Notes: generated by a model from the letters alone, not told the origin. A stretch of DNA of 64,000 nucleotides from Faecalibacterium taiwanense (GCF_036632915.2 NZ_CP155552.1:2046001-2110000), one strand, 5' to 3'. Numbered from the stretch's first letter, positions 1-9,008 are shown. Numbers and translations are program-made.

Positions 1-1138
1 CATGGATCTCGCCCAAAGTCTCGTTCCATACCACATGGAGCTGCGGCTCCTCTTCTTCCAGCCGGTGCAGCTTGCCCAGTGCCGCGTGCACATCAGCCCC
101 CTCCGGCAGCAGCACCTGATAGCTCAGCACCGGTTCCAGCACCGGCACATCGCTGTCGCGTTCCGCGCCAAGGCCCTCGCCCGGGCGCGCCTTGGTCAGG
201 CCGGTGACGGCGCACACCTGCCCCGGGCCGATGGCTTCCGCCAGCGTATACTTTACGCCGGAGTACAGCCGCAGCTGGTTTGCCTTTTCCTCCCACGGCT
301 CACCATCTGCTTCGCCGGAGAGCTGGGCCTTTACCTTCAGTTCGCCGCCAGTCACGCGCAGCCATGTCAGGCGCGTGCCCTGCTCATCCTGCGACACCTT
401 AAACACCTTGGCACCAAAGGCATCCAGCGCGGGAGCCGGACGGGTATAGCGGTCAATCCCGTCCAGCAGAGCGTCCACGCTTTCCAGTGCATCGTTTTCG
501 GTACGCCGCAGCGCCGAACCGAACCAGCACGGGAACACATGCCGGCGTGCAACGGCCGGGATGATGTCCGCATCGGTCAACTGCCCGGCATCCAACATCC
601 GGTCCATCAGGTTTTCGTCACACAGGGCCAGTGCTTCGTCCCGGTCGGCCTGCGGCACATCAAAGGCCACAAAACCCTCGCCCAGACGGTGGTTCAGCTG
701 GGCGAGCAGCTCTTCCCTGCTCTTGCCGGGCAGATCCATCTTGTTCACGAACACAAAGGTGGGCACATGGTAGCGCCGCAGCAGCCGCCAGAGCGTCTCG
801 GTGTGGCTCTGCACACCGTCGGTGCCGCTTACCACCAGCACAGCATAGTCCAGCACCTGCAGGGTGCGCTCTGTCTCGGTAGAAAAATCCACATGGCCGG
901 GGGTGTCCAGCAATGTGATATCCGTATTGCCCGCCGTCAACAGGGCCTGCTTAGAAAAGATGGTGATGCCGCGCGCTTTTTCAAGCGTGTCGGTATCCAG
1001 AAAGGCATCCTTGTGATCCACACGGCCCAGCTTGCGGATCGCGCCGGAGCGGTAGAGCATGGCTTCCGAAAGGGTGGTCTTGCCGGAGTCCACATGGGCA
1101 AGGATGCCCAGAACGATTTGTTTATGCGTTGTTTCCAT
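1..1138 (-). CDS. EF-G/Tet-like translational GTPase, 3' end cut by window edge
   Basis: The first 379 residues of a ribosome-associated GTPase run off the left edge. All GTPase motifs are readable: AHVDSGKTT near residue 13 (G1), RGITI (G2), DTPGHVDF (G3) and NKMD (G4). The order and the sequence GITIFSKQA resemble the chromosomal EF-G/TetM-like translation factors of Clostridia more than housekeeping EF-G. ATG at 1136-1138 follows a GTAGGAG ribosome binding site, and an extended -10 TGCTACAAT lies at 1170-1178 (minus). Base composition matches the housekeeping neighbours and there is no mobile context, so it is probably a native paralogue, not an acquired tetracycline-resistance gene. Drug protection cannot be judged because domains III-V are outside the window. 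Confidence 0.85.
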   Translation of the reverse strand, partial: METTHKQIVLGILAHVDSGKTTLSEAMLYRSGAIRKLGRVDHKDAFLDTDTLEKARGITIFSKQALLTAGNTDITLLDTPGHVDFSTETERTLQVLDYAVLVVSGTDGVQSHTETLWRLLRRYHVPTFVFVNKMDLPGKSREELLAQLNHRLGEGFVAFDVPQADRDEALALCDENLMDRMLDAGQLTDADIIPAVARRHVFPCWFGSALRRTENDALESVDALLDGIDRYTRPAPALDAFGAKVFKVSQDEQGTRLTWLRVTGGELKVKAQLSGEADGEPWEEKANQLRLYSGVKYTLAEAIGPGQVCAVTGLTKARPGEGLGAERDSDVPVLEPVLSYQVLLPEGADVHAALGKLHRLEEEEPQLHVVWNETLGEIH

Positions 1139-1209
1139 CCGCTTCTCCTACAATCAAAAATTCATTTTTATTGTAGCACGGATGGGGAAAAAGAAAAGTT
1201 TTTGATTTA

Positions 1210-1362
1210 GAATGGGGTCGAAACCCAAAAACGCAATTTATCTTATCGGCTTTTCGCGTGAAAAAACAGCTCTGGAAAATCCGCAGATTTTCCAGAGCTG
1301 TAAATATAAGAATAACAATTCCGCTATTCATAGCCAAAGCGAACGCGTCGGCCATTTTAACG
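1210..1362 (-). repeat. Variable-arm hairpin repeat, copy A
   Basis: This intergenic element starts a few bases after the gpmI stop, on the same strand. Reading minus it has the family's head (a GGCC-CGC-TTCGCT-TGGC segment, then AGCGGAATT), an AT-rich spacer, a perfect 16 bp hairpin at 1266-1301 with loop TGCG, a T6 run and TCACG. The head-to-hairpin distance is 52 nt. The T-run suggests it also ends gpmI transcription. Other copies are at 37.6, 43.7, 47.3 and 47.5 kb. Confidence 0.75.
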
Positions 1363-1367
1363 GTCAA

Positions 1368-2894
1368 TTACTCCACAATGATGCTCTTGCCGGTCATTTC
1401 AGCAGGCACGGGCAGACCGATATACGGCAGCATGGTGGGTGCGATGTCGGCAAGGCAGCCGCCCTCACGCAGCTTCACATCGCCGCAGCCAACAGCCACA
1501 AAGGGCACCACGTTGGTGGTGTGTGCGGTGAAGGGGGTGCCGTCCGGGTTCATCATCTTCTCGGCGTTGCCGTGGTCGGCGGTGATGAAGGCGCAGCCGC
1601 CGGCCTTCAGCACAGCGGACACCACCTGATCCACAGCGGTATCTACAGCCTCAACGGCCTTGACCGCAGCATCGAACACGCCGGTGTGGCCGACCATATC
1701 GCAGTTTGCGAAGTTCAGGATCACCACATCGTACTTGCCGCTCTCGATGCGCTTGACGCACTCGGCAGCAACCTCGGGGGCGCTCATCTCGGGCTTCAGG
1801 TCATAGGTGGCGACCTTCGGGCTGGGGATCACGCAGCGGTCCTCGCCCTCGTAGGGAGCCTCCACGCCGCCGTTGAAGAAGAAGGTGACATGAGCGTACT
1901 TCTCGGTCTCGGCAATGCGCAGCTGAGTCTTGCCATTCTCGGACAGGTACTGGCCCAGAACGTTCTTCAGCTCCACAGGCGGATAGGCGACCTCGCAGTT
2001 GGGCATGGTGGCATCATATTCGGCCATGCAGACATAGTTCACCTGCTTGCGGCCGCCGCGGCGCTCAAAGCCGGTGAAAGCATCGTCGCAGAAGATACGG
2101 GTCATCTGGCGGGCACGGTCGGGGCGGAAGTTCATGAAGATGACGGTGTCGCCATCCTGCACGCGGCCGCCCTCACAGGTGACGCAGGGCAGAACGAACT
2201 CATCGGTCTTGTCTGCTGCATAGGAAGCCTCGATGGCCTCGGCAGCGTTGGCGGCATGATTACCCTCGCCGTAGACAAAGGCAGCATATGCCTTCTCTTC
2301 ACGATCCCAGTTGTTATCGCGGTCCATGGCGTAGTAACGGCCGGAGACGCTGGCGATCTTGCCGATGCCCAGCTCGTCCAGCTTGGCCTGCAGATCGGCC
2401 AGGAAGCCCTTGCCGGAGTGCGGGTCGGTATCGCGGCCATCGGTGATGCAGTGCAGGTAAATGTTCTTTGCACCCAGATGTTTTGCCATTTCCAGCACGC
2501 CGAACCAGTGGTCTGCGTGGCTGTGCACACCGCCGGTGCCCACCAGACCCATCAGATGGATGGCCTTGCCGGCATCGATGGCAGCCTTCATGTTCTTGAC
2601 CAGAACCGGGTTCTGGAGCATCTCGCCGTCCTTGATGGACTTGGTGATGAGGGTGAGCTGCTGGTACACGATGCGGCCAGCGCCCATGTTGGTGTGGCCA
2701 ACCTCAGAGTTGCCCATCTGGCCCTCGGGCAGACCGACGGCCATGCCGGAAGCGTTGATGGTGGTCATGGGATATTTTGCCATCAGAGCATCGAGGTGGG
2801 GTTTCTTTGCGGCAACCACAGCGTTGCCGAAGGTCTCCTCCGGCACCCAGCCGAAGCCATCCATGATGCACAGAAGAACAGGTTTCTTTGCCAT
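1368..2894 (-). CDS. gpmI: 2,3-bisphosphoglycerate-independent phosphoglycerate mutase
   Basis: Interconverts 3- and 2-phosphoglycerate in lower glycolysis, in the cytoplasm. The 508-residue protein has the family's usual length and the alkaline-phosphatase-type metal centre: MDGFGW at the N-terminus, the phosphoserine loop GNSEVGHTN (Ser63), and the C-terminal metal ligands in TADHGNAEKM and FTAHTTN. ATG follows AAAGGAG. It is the last of the minus-strand glycolytic series gap/pgk/tpiA/gpmI, 97 nt after tpiA with a GC-rich dyad between them. The hairpin repeat just downstream is its likely terminator. Confidence 0.97.
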   Translation of the reverse strand: MAKKPVLLCIMDGFGWVPEETFGNAVVAAKKPHLDALMAKYPMTTINASGMAVGLPEGQMGNSEVGHTNMGAGRIVYQQLTLITKSIKDGEMLQNPVLVKNMKAAIDAGKAIHLMGLVGTGGVHSHADHWFGVLEMAKHLGAKNIYLHCITDGRDTDPHSGKGFLADLQAKLDELGIGKIASVSGRYYAMDRDNNWDREEKAYAAFVYGEGNHAANAAEAIEASYAADKTDEFVLPCVTCEGGRVQDGDTVIFMNFRPDRARQMTRIFCDDAFTGFERRGGRKQVNYVCMAEYDATMPNCEVAYPPVELKNVLGQYLSENGKTQLRIAETEKYAHVTFFFNGGVEAPYEGEDRCVIPSPKVATYDLKPEMSAPEVAAECVKRIESGKYDVVILNFANCDMVGHTGVFDAAVKAVEAVDTAVDQVVSAVLKAGGCAFITADHGNAEKMMNPDGTPFTAHTTNVVPFVAVGCGDVKLREGGCLADIAPTMLPYIGLPVPAEMTGKSIIVE

Positions 2895-2923
2895 AAAATT
2901 GAATCTCCTTTGAATTTAACAAA

Positions 2924-2969
2924 TCAGCGCCCGGCACAGCGCTGGAAATGCGGCGCAGCCGGGCGCTGA
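2924..2969 (-). other. GC-rich dyad between tpiA and gpmI
   Basis: A perfect 12 bp inverted repeat (TCAGCGCCCGGC and its complement) with a 22 nt spacer lies in the tpiA-gpmI gap. Only a short TTTGTT tract follows on the minus strand, so it is more likely an mRNA-processing or partial-termination stem than a full terminator. Role inferred. Confidence 0.5.
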
Positions 2970-2991
2970 AACAGCTGATTTAAACCGTCGA

Positions 2992-3762
2992 TCAGCCCTT
3001 GGTGGCTGCGTTGACGATCACTGCAAAGTCGGGAGCCTTCAGGGATGCGCCGCCGATCAGGCCGCCGTCCACATCCTTTTTGCTCAGCAGCTCCTCGCAG
3101 TTCTTGGCGTTCATACTGCCGCCGTACTGGACAGTGGTAGCCTCGGCAACTGCCTCGCCGTACACCTCGCCGATCACCTTGCGGATCTGGCCGCAGACTT
3201 CCTCAGCCTGATCGGCGGTAGCGGTCTTGCCGGTGCCGATGGCCCAGATGGGCTCGTAAGCGATCACAACATTTGCCATCTGCTCAGCGGTCACATCACG
3301 CAGAGCGATCTTGGTCTGCATACGCACCAGCTCTTCGGTCACGCCCTCTTCGCGCTGCTGCAGGCTCTCGCCCACGCAGATGATGACCTTCAGACCGGCG
3401 TTCAGAGCAGCCAGAGCCCGCTTGTTCACGGTCTGGTCGGTCTCGGCGAAGTACTGGCGGCGCTCAGAGTGGCCCACAATGACGTACTCCACGCCCAGAT
3501 CTACCAGCATGTCAGCGCTGATCTCGCCGGTAAAAGCGCCGGACTTCTCGAAGTGGACATTCTCAGCACCCACATGGATGTTGGTGCCCTTGGTCTTTTC
3601 CACAGCGGTGACCAGATCGGTATACGGGGTGCAGATGACTACCTCGCAGCCTGCGTCCTGCACGGCGGGGACCAGCTCGTCCACCAGAACAGCAGCCTCG
3701 GAGGCAGTCTTGTTCATCTTCCAGTTGCCTGCAATGATAGCCTTACGCTTTGCCTTATCCAT
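2992..3762 (-). CDS. tpiA: Triosephosphate isomerase
   Basis: Interconverts dihydroxyacetone phosphate and glyceraldehyde 3-phosphate. At 256 residues it has the normal TIM-barrel length. Visible catalytic elements are the GNWKMN lysine (about residue 15), the histidine in VGHSERR (His98), the glutamate in [11 protein letters not shown] (Glu170), and the phosphate-binding GGSMN and GGLIGGASL near the C-terminus. ATG follows AAAGGAG. It lies between pgk (107 nt upstream) and gpmI on the same strand. A terminator-like hairpin separates it from pgk, so its level may be set by partial read-through. Confidence 0.97.
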   Translation of the reverse strand: MDKAKRKAIIAGNWKMNKTASEAAVLVDELVPAVQDAGCEVVICTPYTDLVTAVEKTKGTNIHVGAENVHFEKSGAFTGEISADMLVDLGVEYVIVGHSERRQYFAETDQTVNKRALAALNAGLKVIICVGESLQQREEGVTEELVRMQTKIALRDVTAEQMANVVIAYEPIWAIGTGKTATADQAEEVCGQIRKVIGEVYGEAVAEATTVQYGGSMNAKNCEELLSKKDVDGGLIGGASLKAPDFAVIVNAATKG

Positions 3763-3820
3763 GATACTCTATCTCCTTTATTTACCTTCTATCGTGCAGA
3801 AAGCTCTGCACAAACAAAAA

Positions 3821-3847
3821 GATGCGGCGGCGCTAAAGCCGCCGCAC
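3821..3847 (-). terminator. Intercistronic terminator-like hairpin, pgk/tpiA
   Basis: On the minus strand a GTGCGGCGGC...GCCGCCGC stem is followed directly by CTTTTTG. It lies just after the pgk stop and before the tpiA ribosome binding site. It looks like an intrinsic terminator or attenuator within the glycolytic series. Confidence 0.65.
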
Positions 3848-3869
3848 CCATTATGATGCCGGGATCAGA

Positions 3870-5078
3870 TTATGCGTTCTGAATGACTGCGATGCCGGGC
3901 AGCTCCTTGCCCTCCAGATACTCCAGAGAAGCGCCGCCGCCGGTGGAGATGTGGGTCATCTTGTCGCCCAGACCCATCTGCTGCACAGCTGCTGCGCTGT
4001 CGCCGCCGCCGATCACGGTGGTAGCGTCGCTCTCAGCCATAGCCTTTGCAACTGCCAGAGTGCCAGCTGCCAGAGTGGGGTTCTCGAACACGCCCATGGG
4101 GCCGTTCCACACAACGGTCTTGGATGCCTTGACAGCATCGGCAAACAGCTTCATGGTCTCGGGGCCGATGTCGCAGCCTTCCATGTCAGCCGGGATCGCG
4201 GTGACGGGAACAACAGTGGTCTCAACCGGAGCGTCGATGGGATCGGGGAAGTCCTTGATGCAGACAGCATCAACGGGCAGCAGCAGCTTCACGCCCTTCT
4301 CCTGAGCCTTGGCCATCATCTCCTTGCAGTAATCCAGCTTGGAATCGTCGCACAGGCTCTTGCCGACCTCGTAGCCCTGAGCCTTGACGAAGGTGTAAGC
4401 CATGCCGCCGCCGATGATCAGGGTATCGACCTTCTCCAGCAGGTTGGAGATAACATTCAGCTTGTCTGCGACCTTTGCGCCGCCCAGAATAGCGGTGAAG
4501 GGACGAACGGGATCGTTCACAGCGTTGCCCAGATACTTGATCTCCTTCTCCATCAGGTAGCCGACAGCGGTATCCTTGATGAAGTCGGTGACACCTGCAG
4601 TGGAGCAGTGTGCACGGTGGCAGCTGCCGAATGCATCGTCAACATATGCATCAGCCAGAGAAGCCAGCTCTTCGCTGAACTCAGGCATGTTCTTGGTCTC
4701 TTCCTTGCGGAAACGGGTGTTCTGCAGCAGAACGACATCGCCGTTGTTCATGGCAGCAACAGCAGCCTTTGCGTTCTCGCCCACAACGTTGTCGTCGTCA
4801 GCAAACACAACGGTCTTGCCCAGCTTTGCGCTCAGAGCCACAGCAACGGGTGCCAGGCTGAACTTTGCCTCGGGGCCGTTCTTGGGCTTGCCCAGATGGC
4901 TGCACAGGATGACCTTTGCGCCATCGTTGACCAGCTTCTGGATGGTGGGCAGAGCTGCATTGATGCGGTTCTCGTTGGTGATCACACCGTCCTTCATCGG
5001 GACGTTGAAATCGCAACGGACAAGCACCTTCTTGCCGCAGTAGTTCTGATCGTCGATCGTCTTCTTACCTAAACCCAT
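3870..5078 (-). CDS. pgk: Phosphoglycerate kinase
   Basis: Transfers phosphate from 1,3-bisphosphoglycerate to ADP, a substrate-level ATP step of glycolysis. The 402-residue protein carries the N-terminal signature [11 protein letters not shown], the substrate arginine/histidine loop near [10 protein letters not shown], and the C-terminal nucleotide motif [12 protein letters not shown] follows GAGAGGAG. A strong sigma-A-type promoter is visible upstream (5161-5189), so pgk heads a transcription unit with tpiA and gpmI. Gap, which commonly adjoins pgk in Firmicutes, is here 2.9 kb away across a block of degraded genes. Confidence 0.97.
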   Translation of the reverse strand: MGLGKKTIDDQNYCGKKVLVRCDFNVPMKDGVITNENRINAALPTIQKLVNDGAKVILCSHLGKPKNGPEAKFSLAPVAVALSAKLGKTVVFADDDNVVGENAKAAVAAMNNGDVVLLQNTRFRKEETKNMPEFSEELASLADAYVDDAFGSCHRAHCSTAGVTDFIKDTAVGYLMEKEIKYLGNAVNDPVRPFTAILGGAKVADKLNVISNLLEKVDTLIIGGGMAYTFVKAQGYEVGKSLCDDSKLDYCKEMMAKAQEKGVKLLLPVDAVCIKDFPDPIDAPVETTVVPVTAIPADMEGCDIGPETMKLFADAVKASKTVVWNGPMGVFENPTLAAGTLAVAKAMAESDATTVIGGGDSAAAVQQMGLGDKMTHISTGGGASLEYLEGKELPGIAVIQNA

Positions 5079-5160
5079 GGTAATAAACTCCTCTCAAGTT
5101 TTAATTTCTGAACTAGAGTTTCGCTCGCATTCGGGGGATCTTGCCCCGTTACTCTACTAT

Positions 5161-5189
5161 TATAAACAAAAACCGTGCACATTGCAAGG
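5161..5189 (-). promoter_or_regulatory. pgk promoter
   Basis: On the minus strand TTGCAA (5184-5189) and TATAAT (5161-5166) are separated by 17 bp, about 80 bp upstream of the pgk start. It would let pgk-tpiA-gpmI be transcribed independently of gap. Confidence 0.8.
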
Positions 5190-5383
5190 TAGCAAGATAG
5201 ATAATAGTTTAACAAACATTTGCCGCTGATGCACGGAAATGTGTGTATTTTGACCGAAAGCCGCAGCCTTACCGTGTTTTCCGGCAGAACATTCCGCAAA
5301 TGCGGTCATACATTCCCCATATGAACTTCTGGTTCCGCTGATCCCGCTCAAAAATTGCTTCCACACCAGCATAGCCGCTCGCC

Positions 5384-5504
5384 TTATACTTCCTGAAAAT
5401 ATTCTGCTTTCAGAGGATTATTCGACACTTCTTTTTCAAAGAATTCTTTGAAGCCTTCCTCCAATACATCCAGAAAATCCGGAGTCACCCCCCCACATAT
5501 TCAT
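5384..5504 (-). pseudogene. Remnant of a sugar-phosphate nucleotidyltransferase
   Basis: Minus-strand reading gives MNMWG, then a one-base frame change at a run of seven G, then TPDFLDVLEEGFKEFFEKEV, then NNPLKAEYF and a stop. This resembles a short internal stretch of bacterial nucleotidyltransferases in which MWGFTPDFL is followed by NPLK-EYFLP. Nothing recognisable continues on either side, so this is a ~40-codon fossil. Family assignment is from memory of the motif, not from a search. An unassigned open stretch (YAGVEAIFERD... in another frame, about 5280-5390) follows it and may be more debris. Confidence 0.5.
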
Positions 5505-5524
5505 GGATATCAGATAATTTTTCT

Positions 5525-5572
5525 GTGACCCAGCAGGTCACTTGTTCCTTGAAATGTGACCTACTGGGTCAC
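5525..5572. promoter_or_regulatory. Two copies of a GTGACC-N5-GGTCAC dyad
   Basis: Two 17 bp palindromes, each GTGACC-N5-GGTCAC, sit at 5525-5541 and 5556-5572, 31 bp apart (about three helical turns). With the flanking base each side they also form one larger imperfect stem of 18 bp arms (17/18 matching). They could be paired operators for a dimeric regulator, or a hairpin. No gene start lies nearby, so the original target may have been lost. Confidence 0.45.
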
Positions 5573-5626
5573 ATTTTGGCCTCAGAAGCCATCTCTGCTA
5601 AAGGGGAAAAAAGAAAATTCTGACTT

Positions 5627-5905
5627 CTATGTTGGCTGCTCTTTTCGTTCTTCTTGATTCGTTTTTTCATAGGCCAGATGTTCCTTATTGGAATCCACCA
5701 TATATCCGGCACCTGTGAAGATGCCCGCAAGGAAAGCATGATAGAAGTCTTCCCGATAGTCATGGTAGCTTATGGTGCGCCGGAGCAGAGCATTCATTTC
5801 CTTGGTAATGCCTTCGCTGTCACCATTCCAGACTGCATCAAACAAAGCATTTCGATTCCACTTCTTCGTACTGTCATCGAACCATTGATGATTTGTTGAT
5901 CCCAG
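5627..5905 (-). pseudogene. Fragment of an AAA-ATPase-like protein's C-terminal nuclease domain
   Basis: In this frame the minus strand reads HQWFDDSTKKWNRNALFDAV, WNGDSEGITKEM, then TISYHDYREDFYHAFLAGIF and GAGYMVDSNKEH before leaving the family. This matches the linker and start of the PD-(D/E)XK-like domain of AAA-ATPase-like/DUF1703 proteins, whose usual text is ALF-AVW-GD, ISYHDY, FYHAFLAGLF. The ATPase part and the rest of the nuclease (including the expected RSD motif) are absent. The upstream end overlaps, in another frame, the tail of the broken glycosyltransferase, which marks a deletion junction near 5880-5905. Confidence 0.65.
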
Positions 5906-6985
5906 TTATATTTCTCGCAGATAAAGTCAGCTGCCTGATTCTTCATTTTCATAACCATTTCAGGATGGTCACAAGCCTCTTGCAGTTTTTCTCGCAAGTC
6001 CTCTACATCTGACTTTTTGAAAATCAATGCCTTATCTTCCACAACCTCTGCGCATTCCGGAATATCGGAAACCAGACAGCAATTGCCGTAGCTCATTGCC
6101 TCCAGTAGACTTAATGGCATTCCTTCCAGATCAGACGGCAGCGTGTAAATGTAAGCATTGCTGTATAGTTCATCCAACATTGCTCCCTGCACAAACCCGG
6201 TAAATAGAATCCGATCGTCACCCTTCGCCAGTTCTTTCAATTCCTCCATAAAGGAATCCGTATCGCTGGAGCCACCTGCAATGACCAGTTTTTTCTGTCT
6301 TAACATTCTTGAATGCCTCAACCAGATATCGAATCCCCTTCTCCGGCACCAGACGCCCGAGGAACAATATGTAGGAATCTTTTTCCAGTCCAAAATGATC
6401 TGTGATCAGCTTTGCTTCCCGAATCTGCGGCCTATTCACGCCATTAGGGATAAAGTGTGTTTCTCTTCCATAAGTTTCCTTAAAATAGTCCTGCACTCCT
6501 TTGCTCAGAACAATGACCTCGTCCGCATATTTCGCAGCATTTTTTTCACCCTGCCGGATAAATTTTGATCCAACGCCAAATTTCCATTTTTCGCGGGCCC
6601 AGTCCAAACCGTGAATAGTGCAGATTACACGCTTGCCAAAAAGTTTTGGTATCCAACAGAAAAAGGCAGGACCTTCTGCATGGATATGCACCACATCGTA
6701 TTTTCCAAATGCACTATAAAGTGCCGCAAATGCGGAGGAGCTGACTGCAGCAAGTCCGCGTCGTTCAATGGTCGGAACAAACTTCTGACGGATTCCCTCG
6801 TACTCCGTTTTACCAGCATCGTCATATTCTGCACCACTCACATGATGGCCTGCTCTGTTGTAGCAGGTCACGTCACAACCATTCTGTACCATTCGGGTGC
6901 AGAGCTCTTTGACAACGATTTCTACTCCGCCTTCTCTCGATAATCGCTTCTGTCCGAACATCGCAATCGCAAGTTTCTTACTCAT
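5794..6985 (-). pseudogene. Glycosyltransferase family 4, broken by a frameshift
   Basis: A GT-B glycosyltransferase for surface polysaccharide is split in two frames. The N-terminal part starts at ATG 6985 (MSKKLAIAMFGQKRLSREGG) and carries the acceptor-domain EGGVEIVVKEL, DVVHIHAEGP and VICTIHGLDW. The donor domain begins with LFLGRLVPEKGIRYLVEAF, then changes frame at an A6 run near 6290-6296 and continues with KLVIAGGSSDTD, FTGFVQG and PSDLEGMPLSLLEAMSYGNC. Five A residues would restore one frame (KTEKLVIAGG). The C-terminus runs from KYNWDQQI into unrelated sequence. The gene is AT-richer than its neighbours. A true mutation is most likely; sequencing error at the homopolymer is possible. 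Confidence 0.8.
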
Positions 6986-7074
6986 AAATCTTTCCCACAA
7001 TCCCACTCAATTTCTTCATCAATATCTCGGTCAACACAAAGAGCGGATAGGCTCGTGCACCTGTCCGCTGGCTG

Positions 7075-7473
7075 TCACCCCACCCTCATGGTCGAGATTT
7101 CTTCCTGTGCGGCATTTCTGCCGCTCAGAAAGATCATTCGTTCATTCTTCGGGTAAGAAAATATGAACTTCGGGTCGCGGAGCCTTTCGTTCTCTGCCGT
7201 ACCCTTGTCCCTATTATGACAGCCGCGTATTATATCTCTAGCCCCGCGCCGTTCAATGGTCGGAACAGACTTCTGACGGATTCCCTCGTACTCCGTTTTA
7301 CCAGCATCGTCATATTCCGCACCGCTCACATGATGGCCTGCTCTGTTGTAGCATGTCACCTGACAGCCCTGCTGCGCCATCCGTGTGCACAGCTCTTTTA
7401 CCACGATCTCCACGCCGCCCTCTCTCGACCACCTTTTGTGGCCAAAAACAGCAAGCCTCAATTTCTCTTTCAT
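7075..7473 (-). pseudogene. Truncated second copy of the glycosyltransferase N-terminus
   Basis: From ATG 7473 the product begins MKEKLRLAVFGHKRWSREGG and continues through VVKELCTRM, YNRAGHHVSGAEYDDAGKTE and VPTIERRG. This is nearly identical to the glycosyltransferase 480 bp downstream on the same strand. The DNA of 7244-7440 also matches 6765-6960 closely. Similarity stops near 7240 and the frame then runs through unrelated sequence to a stop at 7075. It therefore lacks most of the acceptor domain and all of the donor domain and cannot be a working enzyme. Either a tandem duplicate partly deleted, or one of two paralogues eroded by recombination. Confidence 0.8.
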
Positions 7474-7976
7474 TTTCCCTTTCCTGTCGCTTTCCCCATT
7501 TAGGGATCTCATCCCCATACCGTGCCAAACTCCGGCCCGGTTTCCTTTACATCAGAAAAAGCCCGGACGCATTTACGCCCAGGTTTTTGACTGATTTACG
7601 CCGCAATTCATTGACATTTTATTTCCAGAATCATCAATATCAATTTCGTAAATGTATTTATTGACACTAAAAATATTTTACCATTTTTTCCTCTGGGGTA
7701 CAATACTTTGCAGCTGTATCATTGCCTGCATCATGGCTAAGATTTCCGTACTTTATTCCGTCTTTTTGTTGCAACCTATTCATTTTAGAAAGGAACTCGT
7801 TCCATTGCTTTTTTGTAGCAAAAAAACACCCTTCTTCTCACGGAAACCCGCAAAAGGAAGGGTGTTGAACTCGTTATCCTGTTGTCGTACCAATCACAGC
7901 ATGTTCGTATCAGCAAAGCCAATACTAGTTGTCCTTCAGCACGGCATCTCAAGCACTTTTGAGCGTAGAGCTGTGA
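7474..7976. other. AT-rich non-coding stretch downstream of gap
   Basis: No supported gene. Visibly AT-richer than the surrounding chromosome. It holds the gap terminator (7825-7866); nothing else recognisable was found on either strand. Confidence 0.6.
7825..7866 (-). terminator. Intrinsic terminator of gap
   Basis: On the minus strand AACACCCTTC pairs with GAAGGGTGTT across a 23 nt loop and the right arm runs into seven T. It lies about 110 nt beyond the gap stop codon and isolates gap from the degraded block. Confidence 0.85.
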
Positions 7977-9008
7977 TTAGCAGTTCTCAGCGAAGTACTT
8001 AATGGTACGGACCATCTGAGAGGTGTAGGAGTTCTCGTTGTCGTACCAAGACACGACCTGAACCTGATAGGTGTCGTCGTCGATCTTAGCGACCATGGTC
8101 TGGGTAGCATCGAACAGAGAGCCGTAACGCATGCCGATGACATCGGAAGAAACGATCTGATCCTCGTTGTAGCCGAAGGACTCAGAAGTAGCAGCCTTCA
8201 TAGCAGCATTGATGGACTCCTTGGTGACGTCCTTGCCCTTGACGACAGCAACCAGAATGGTGGTAGAACCGGTGGGAACAGGCACACGCTGAGCAGAACC
8301 GATCAGCTTGCCGTTCAGCTCGGGGATGACCAGGCCGATAGCCTTAGCAGCGCCGGTGGTGTTGGGAACGATGTTCTGTGCGCCAGCACGAGCACGGCGC
8401 AGATCGCCCTTGCGCTGAGGACCATCCAGGATCATCTGGTCGCCGGTGTAAGCATGAACAGTGGTCATGATGCCGGAGACGATGGGGTAGGTCTTGTTCA
8501 GGGTGTTAGCCATGGGAGCCAGGCAGTTGGTGGTGCAGGAAGCAGCAGAAATGACCTGATCCTCAGCGGTCAGGGTCTTCTCGTTGACGGAGAAGACAAT
8601 GGTCTTCAGATCGTTGCCTGCGGGAGCAGAGATAACGACCTTCTTTGCGCCAGCCTGAATGTGAGCCATGCTCTTCTCCTTGCTGGTGTAGAAGCCGGTG
8701 CACTCCAGAACGACATCAACGTTCAGTTCGCCCCAGGGAGCGTCCTTTGCGTCCTTAACAGCGTAGATCTTGATCTCCTTGCCGTCAACAATGATGGAGT
8801 CCTCGGTAGCCTCGACGGTGTGCTTGCCCTCGCCGATCTTGCCGCAGAAAGAACCCTGAGCAGTATCGTACTTCAGCAGGTGAGCCAGCATCTTGGGGCT
8901 GGTCAGGTCGTTGATTGCGACGACCTCGTAACCCTCAGCATCAAACATCTGACGGAAAGCCAGACGACCAATACGACCGAAACCATTGATAGCAACTCTA
9001 ACAGCCAT
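7977..9008 (-). CDS. gap: Glyceraldehyde-3-phosphate dehydrogenase, type I
   Basis: NAD-dependent oxidation of glyceraldehyde 3-phosphate to 1,3-bisphosphoglycerate in glycolysis. The 343-residue protein shows the Rossmann NAD motif INGFGRIGR at residue 8, the catalytic cysteine in [13 protein letters not shown] (Cys158), and the C-terminal [19 protein letters not shown] follows TAGGAGG with ideal spacing. It has its own promoter (9064-9092) and terminator, so it is monocistronic here. Pgk, its pathway partner, is 2.9 kb downstream beyond the degraded block. Confidence 0.98.
   Translation of the reverse strand: MAVRVAINGFGRIGRLAFRQMFDAEGYEVVAINDLTSPKMLAHLLKYDTAQGSFCGKIGEGKHTVEATEDSIIVDGKEIKIYAVKDAKDAPWGELNVDVVLECTGFYTSKEKSMAHIQAGAKKVVISAPAGNDLKTIVFSVNEKTLTAEDQVISAASCTTNCLAPMANTLNKTYPIVSGIMTTVHAYTGDQMILDGPQRKGDLRRARAGAQNIVPNTTGAAKAIGLVIPELNGKLIGSAQRVPVPTGSTTILVAVVKGKDVTKESINAAMKAATSESFGYNEDQIVSSDVIGMRYGSLFDATQTMVAKIDDDTYQVQVVSWYDNENSYTSQMVRTIKYFAENC

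Noticed and set aside
1..1138. Acquired tetracycline-resistance gene
   Set aside because: Composition matches the chromosome, there is no mobile element, and the sequence is closer to chromosomal EF-G-like factors.
6288..6300. Programmed -1 frameshift at A-AAA-AAC in the glycosyltransferase
   Set aside because: The heptamer is in the wrong phase and the observed change needs +1. Neighbouring decay makes mutation the better reading.
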